Assembly: GCF_016808095.1 (NCBI RefSeq)
Contig: NC_068978.1
Coordinates: 25,555,306-25,619,305 of the forward strand
Source: Vigna angularis
Taxonomy: Eukaryota; Streptophyta; Magnoliopsida; Fabales; Fabaceae
Direction: 5' to 3'
Length of the DNA stretch: 64,000 bases
Shown here in pieces: positions 59,597 to 64,000 of the stretch. The position numbers were made by a program, and so were the translations under genes. The notes under the pieces are model-generated. The model was not told where the DNA came from and ran no database searches. It worked only from the letters and a program-made list of their open reading frames with translations. The stretch's first letter is position 1, and each line of letters begins with the position of its first letter.

Positions 59597-59710
59597 ATGT
59601 CTATCATTCTCTTGTCTTCGTCTAAAGAATCGGAGGGGAGGGGAAGTCGAGGGTATGCCGATGATGCATTGTCGTCGTCGATATCGTCAGATGGCTCTTC
59701 CATTTTTTGA
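59597..59710 (+). CDS. Small ORF of 37 codons behind a TATA box
   Basis: ATG to TGA, Ser-rich with acidic residues (SSSKESEGRG, then DDALSSSISSD). The GC content and codon-like periodicity continue after the stop to about 59755, so this may be the broken first exon of a gene cut by the LTR that starts at 59778. No family recognised. Confidence 0.3.
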   Translation: MSIILLSSSKESEGRGSRGYADDALSSSISSDGSSIF

Positions 59711-59777
59711 TCAACCAAGTGAGACATTGAGTCGGGAGACGAGGCGACGGAAATAACTATGATTGAAGTAAATGTTA

Positions 59778-60591
59778 TGTTATGACAAGATCGTCTAAAG
59801 AGGATAGATTATCTAACATTTCAGAGTTTTGAAGTTTAACAAACAACATTCAACAAAATATCATTTAGAGACGTATAGTGTCTGGACGATGTTCAAATTA
59901 GAATATTCTTGCTAAACACTTATAAAACAAATCATACATGGAAAATATAAAAGAATAAACAACATTTGTCAAAAGCAGGTATAGTAAAAGAAGCCCTAAG
60001 CGCTACATTTTGTCAATAATCATTACTTGAAAACTCTCAGACTTGCACGAAACGCTTATCATACGAAACATGCCTCAACATTATATCAATGTATAGATCA
60101 TTAAATACATGTATGTATTGTACCTTGTCTACACTACTTTTTCCCTCTTTATTTATGCAGATATTGACAACACCAAGATATACTCAAAAGCATTACACGA
60201 GGATCAAAAATACTTTGTGAGAGAGGAAGACATTCCTGGAATATTTCCTGATGCTTTATGTCCTTCCATAGTCGTACAAGCTTTAACTACGAAAGAAATG
60301 TTGTTATTCTCAAGACGTGAAAAGACACGTCTTCGTACGAGAAGCCACCTAATCTCAACAAAGTTAACTATCTCTAAGTAACAGTTATCTTTCGAAGTAA
60401 ACATGTGTTATTTCTTTATTGCTTAAAACTATTTTCTAAACGCTTACCTTAAAACACAAATGTCTAATAGCTATTGCATATCGTCTAACCTCTGCAATAG
60501 TTACTAAGCGTTAATTTGTGAAAAGATTTAGAAACACTATTAAACCCCCTCCCCGCGCCCCTTCCTTTTCTAATGTTTGTTTATGATTTCA
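59778..60591 (+). repeat. Copia 5' LTR
   Basis: From TGTTATGACAAGATCGTC to ...TGATTTCA, about 814 bp, followed by a primer-binding site. Start matches 2154 and 24894; the C-rich end (AACCCCCTCCCCGCGCCCC) matches 5911-5945. Thus the family has at least four members here. Confidence 0.7.
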
Positions 60592-60593
60592 AT

Positions 60594-60605
60594 TGGTATC
60601 AGAGC
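60594..60605 (+). other. Primer-binding site, tRNA-iMet type
   Basis: TGGTATCAGAGC two bases after the LTR end. Confidence 0.92.
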
Positions 60606-60679
60606 TAACCTCAGGAGTTAGTTTTTTATGGGACTTGAAGAAACACTCCTAATAGAGAATGAATGATACTTAGTAAATC

Positions 60680-60790
60680 ACCCTCTCTTGTTCAAGAAGG
60701 AAAAGTTTGACTACTAGAAGCAACAAATGATTGCTTTCTTGGAGTCTTGCCACATAGACATGTGGGACGTAGTGGAAAATTGAAACTTAA
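60680..60790 (+). pseudogene. Ty1/copia gag start fragment
   Basis: Translation after the primer site reads a broken copia gag start: LFKKEKFDY, a stop, then KQQMIAFLESCHIDMWDVVEN and another stop. Related to 39601-39757. Nothing of gag remains beyond about 60800. Confidence 0.75.
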
Positions 60791-60849
60791 TAACCCTTAA
60801 TGACTGGTGACGAATTACCCAAAAGCAAATGAATGAATGAACAAAATCA

Positions 60850-61185
60850 CAGGTATATTCTAAAATATCCTAATTCTAAAAAAATAGAAAATAAAAATAA
60901 CTTCACGACACAGAAAAATAGGGAAAGTTTGGGAGTTATCAGTCATGTATGATTATGACTCTCAATCTTAAAGTGTCTTTCATGTTATACTTCCTGCTTG
61001 TAGAAGAAAGTTCTTGCTTGAATACTTTAGGGAAAAAAATTCAGCTTATAGATGCAGTTTGCCTTTTACTTAGATGCTTCATTATTGTTCTTGTAGAGTT
61101 AGAGCTTAAACTTAATAGCCTGTGAGTGTTACTTCATTGACTTTATATAATTAGGGGAACAAAGAATAGTGCTTTTAATTTTAAT
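60850..61185 (-). repeat. Probable copia 3' LTR remnant (minus strand)
   Basis: Lies downstream, in minus sense, of the pol tail at 61190-61330 and a GGGGG purine run. 60850-60940 resembles 19720-19840. Ends not defined. Confidence 0.4.
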
Positions 61186-61189
61186 ACCC

Positions 61190-61330
61190 CCAAGGTGGAT
61201 CATGGGTGTCATATGCTTCCATGCTTGCTAAGTAAGGTTAAATCTAGGCTCTCTAAGGGACTTATAAAATATATCAGCTAACTGGACTAGTTGACAAAAC
61301 CAATAACAATGTTTATTGTTCTTGACTTGC
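61190..61330 (-). pseudogene. Ty1/copia pol C-terminal tail
   Basis: Minus-strand translation includes VQLADIFYKSLREPRFNL, a degraded form of the QLADIFTKPL--PRF block that ends copia RNase H domains, followed by a stop and the polypurine GGGGGT. This is oriented opposite to the LTR-gag piece at 59778-60790, so it comes from a different insertion. Confidence 0.65.
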
Positions 61331-61420
61331 CCCATATCAAGAGTAGACATTATTGAATCCATTATGCATTCTCATTGTGAAGACTTCATGAAATCTTGGT
61401 GATTTTGTTTTCATTTATCA

Positions 61421-61506
61421 CTAGGGATAATCGATTATCCCTAAAATCAAAATTATCAAGGTTCGCAGATAATCGATTATCACTTGGGATAATTGATTAT
61501 CACTAG
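61421..61506. repeat. Cluster of ATAATCGATTAT palindromes
   Basis: Three copies in 80 bases (GGATAATCGATTATCC, then GATAATCGATTATC, then GATAATTGATTATC), same motif as 17150-17322. Confidence 0.85.
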
Positions 61507-62234
61507 TAATTGGGAGTTGTCTTTTAAACTTCTAACCTTGCTCGAACCTTGGGCTATAATAGTGTGTTTCAAAGTTCTTTAAGTGTTAGTTAAACTATTA
61601 CAAAGCAAGAGTATAGTTTGGAAAACTCTAGGTGTTTAAGAAAGCTTGTAGTTTAGGTGCTTGAAGAAGGAAAAGTTGTTGCTTAGTATGTCTAAGTTGT
61701 TGGTGCTCTTCTACTAGCAGAATCAAGTTGTTTATTCTTTTGTGTGTCAAAAAAAGGTGTTGGTCATCTCTTATCTTTTAAGAGAGGTGTTTTATAATCT
61801 CATCTTTATCTTTTTATTGTAAATTATTATTTATTTTAGTGAAAAAGTTAATTTCTCTTTTAGTGAGATTAACAATTGGATGAAGAATATTTTGATTTGA
61901 ACCAGTATAAAAACTACTTATGTAATTTTTATTTTCCCTTACTTTATTTATTTGCTTTTAATTAATGTAAGTTTTCAATTTTATCAAAAAAAATTTCAAA
62001 GCAAAAATCTATTTAAAGGGAAGCGATTTTTAACTTGAACTAATTCATCTCCTCTTAGTTTTGTCCTACGTTTAAACGTTTCACTATGTATTTTCTACCG
62101 AGATGATACAAAGTATGTTTCTCTAGTTTGTAGTAGTTATTATATGAATTTTATAAAAAATTAAATTATCCATGTTTTATATATTTTTTATTTTTAAAAT
62201 TATTCACTTTCTGGAAACAATTATATTAATTATA

Positions 62235-62256
62235 ATATATATATATATATATATAT
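62235..62256. repeat. Short (AT)n microsatellite
   Basis: About 11 AT units. Confidence 0.9.
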
Positions 62257-63222
62257 TTATTGAGAGACAGTTTATTTTATTTTATCATCTTTAAATGTTT
62301 TATTTTATTAGTTTTGATCGGTTTTAAACTGCTAAAAATGGAAGCTTACAAATGATATTTAAAATATTTCTATATAAGAGTGTTTTCTCATGTGACAAAT
62401 GAAATTTTATAGTGTACTAAAATATAACCTTTTATTGAAAATAATGTTTTATATTAATTTTCATAAAATAAAAGTTTAATATTTTATAATTTAGTTTAAA
62501 AACTGAACAAAATTTTTCATAATAGTTTAAAAAGGAAAAATAGCATCGTTATAATAATTTGATATTTGAAAATTCGAATTTACAACTTTATTTAACTTGA
62601 TGACCGAAATCTTATCAAAATTCGGTTTTTGGATGATCAAATTTCAGGGATTTTTTTTGTTATATGGGAGAAGAAAAATGAAAAAAAAAAGTCTAAATCC
62701 CCTCCCCATAATTTGGCCACCTGCAAACATAATTTCAATAGAATCTTTTTTTTTTTAAAAAGAACGAATAAATACCACACTTTACTAACTTGGAAATTTT
62801 TTTATAAATAATAGAGATCCAAAAAAAAAATATTACTCAAATGAACTTTAAGAGAATTTATTTTACCAAATAAGAAGGATCATTCTTCAATATGGGAAAA
62901 ACCAAATTCAAACTCTATTTAGTTGGACTGGTAGTAAGTGAAATATTCGATTTCTAGAAAACTGAATTTCAGAAAAAAAAATTATAAAAGGAAGAAAAAT
63001 GAAAAATATAAAAATAATCTAAATCCTCTTCCAAAAGTTCGGTTACCCAAAAATTGAATTTCTATACTTTTTGCTTCCAGTGGAGTGGGGAGCCCAATTC
63101 TCACCTTGAAAAATAATCAGTGCAATTTGAAGAAACTAAACGCAAACAGATTCAGTGTGAATTTTTTTCTTTTTTTTGAAAACATGTTAATCGTGAAAAG
63201 AAAAATTCTACTAACTTGCTTC

Positions 63223-63238
63223 TATAAAAAGTATAAAT
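63223..63238 (+). promoter_or_regulatory. Possible TATA box of the lectin receptor kinase gene
   Basis: TATAAAAAGTATAAAT contains two overlapping TATA-like sites about 245-260 bases before the ATG, leaving a long 5' UTR. Confidence 0.4.
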
Positions 63239-63481
63239 TAGTTGTTTTCATCTCATAAGTACAAGCAAAGCTGAGTGTATTGGCACTATTCCCTTTGAAA
63301 ACTCATTCTCAAGTTCTTCCCTTCACCAACTCCTTCATAAATGAGCAAAATGTGTCTTTTTTAATTGTGCCACCTTTTTTTCCCACGGCACATTCTATTC
63401 CATTATATTCATAGCAATTACTATTTTAAACCCTGAAGGCTCAAGCTGTTGTAATCATTCAAAGTCCTTGATTCTTGTTTC

Positions 63482-64000
63482 ATGGCCAACCTCAAAATGC
63501 TCCTCGTACTCTTGTCTTTGTTGCTGTTCCTTCTGATCCCAGTTTCTTCTCAGCCTAACCAGATCTTCTATGCTGGATTCAAGGGTTTGGATAGCAGCAA
63601 CATGACCCTTGATGGTGTAGCAGAAATTGAGCCAAGTGGGGTACTGAAACTCACAAATGATTCAAGTAAAGTAATGGGTCATGCTTTTTATCCAACTGCT
63701 CTTCAGTTCAAGAACTCAAGTGATGGTAAAGCTTTCTCCTTTTCTTCCTCTTTTGCTTTGGCTATTGTTCCTGAGTTTCCAAAGCTTGGAGGGCATGGCC
63801 TTGCTTTTACAATTGCAACTTCCAAGGATCTGAAGGCTCTTCCAAGCCAGTATCTTGGTCTTCTTAACTCAAGTAGCATAGGGAACTTCTCCAACCACCT
63901 TTTTGCTGTCGAGTTTGACACAGCCCAAGATTTTGAGTTTGTGGACATCAATGATAACCATGTTGGAATTGACATCAATAGCTTGGTATCCAATGCTTCT
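63482..64000 (+). CDS. L-type lectin-domain receptor kinase (LecRK-IV-like), 5' part
   Basis: 173 codons open to the window end with no intron, as usual for this family. Residues 1-23 form a signal peptide (MLLVLLSLLLFLLIPVSS). The legume-lectin domain follows: QIFYAGFKG, GVAEIEPSGVLKLTND, VMGHAFYP, the FSFSSSFALAIVPE strand, GGHGLAFTIA, the LPSQYLGLLN block, HLFAVEFDT and the NDNHVGID block. Several N-glycosylation sequons are present. LecRKs sit in the plasma membrane, with an outer lectin domain, one membrane pass and a cytosolic Ser/Thr kinase; many act in immunity or pollen development. The membrane segment and kinase lie beyond the window. The start is the first ATG and gives the signal peptide. 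Appears intact. Confidence 0.92.
   Translation, partial: MANLKMLLVLLSLLLFLLIPVSSQPNQIFYAGFKGLDSSNMTLDGVAEIEPSGVLKLTNDSSKVMGHAFYPTALQFKNSSDGKAFSFSSSFALAIVPEFPKLGGHGLAFTIATSKDLKALPSQYLGLLNSSSIGNFSNHLFAVEFDTAQDFEFVDINDNHVGIDINSLVSNAS

Larger units (their letters stand above)
61507..63481. other. Intergenic region and promoter side of the lectin kinase gene
   Basis: 61507-62000 may be LTR-like, but no ends were found. 62000-63200 is AT-rich with an imperfect duplication: two stretches around AAAAATGAAAAA...TCTAAATCC-CT-CC occur at 62672-62710 and 62996-63035. Confidence 0.4.

Noticed and set aside
1..64000. CRISPR arrays, tRNA, rRNA, bacterial operons
   Set aside because: None seen; the tRNA-like TGGTATCAGAGC stretches are retroelement primer sites, and spaced repeats are LTR minisatellites or transposon subterminal repeats.

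Overview
The window is nuclear DNA of a flowering plant, most likely a phaseoloid legume (Vigna/Phaseolus type). This rests on AT-rich DNA with long (TA)n tracts, nested LTR retrotransposons with tRNA-iMet primer sites, plant-only gene families (CASP-like, lectin receptor kinase, AKR4C-type reductase) and plant-style short-exon genes. Species placement is inference; eukaryotic plant origin is clear.

Confident host genes are few. A CASP-like (CASPL5B type) membrane protein lies on the minus strand at 43072-46057 (3 exons, 155 residues). An NADPH-dependent aldo-keto reductase of the AKR4C type lies on the plus strand at 56463-58604 (7 exons, 308 residues). The 5' end of an L-type lectin-domain receptor kinase starts at 63482 and runs off the window. 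A single-exon gene for an unrecognised 97-residue protein is at 35474-35767. A 37-codon ORF behind a good TATA box at 59507-59710 is a weak candidate.

The rest is mostly transposon. 1-8335: a decayed Ty3/gypsy element (minus strand) broken up by copies of one large LTR family, two direct and one inverted. 10150-10880: 5' end of a Ty1/copia element. 11659-19527: two related LTR-like blocks, each hit by a CACTA transposon. 23216-29720: LTR fragments, including a head-to-head LTR junction and a gypsy LTR that carries a third CACTA element. 37523-38505: a hAT-type element. 39187-40861: gypsy LTR joined to the 5' end of a minus-strand copia. 44676-45023: a TRIM in CASPL intron 1. 47941-53459: a nearly complete minus-strand copia with 508-bp LTRs, killed by stops. 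54502-55725: a long-TIR MULE with a perfect 9-bp target duplication. 59778-61330: more copia pieces.

The most interesting content is a family of CACTA elements with CCTCGGTT subterminal inverted repeats. Two of its three copies have exact 3-bp target duplications, and two carry fragments that look like captured host genes: an NDR1/HIN1-like (LEA_2) fragment and a DUF630/DUF632 (NRG2-like) fragment with an intron still in place. All three share a GC-rich, imperfect tandem cassette at the same internal position. Other points of note are a 13-nt perfect complementarity between the LTR and the primer-site region of the 5.5-kb copia, which lacks a tRNA-iMet primer site, and clusters of the palindrome ATAATCGATTAT at two distant loci.
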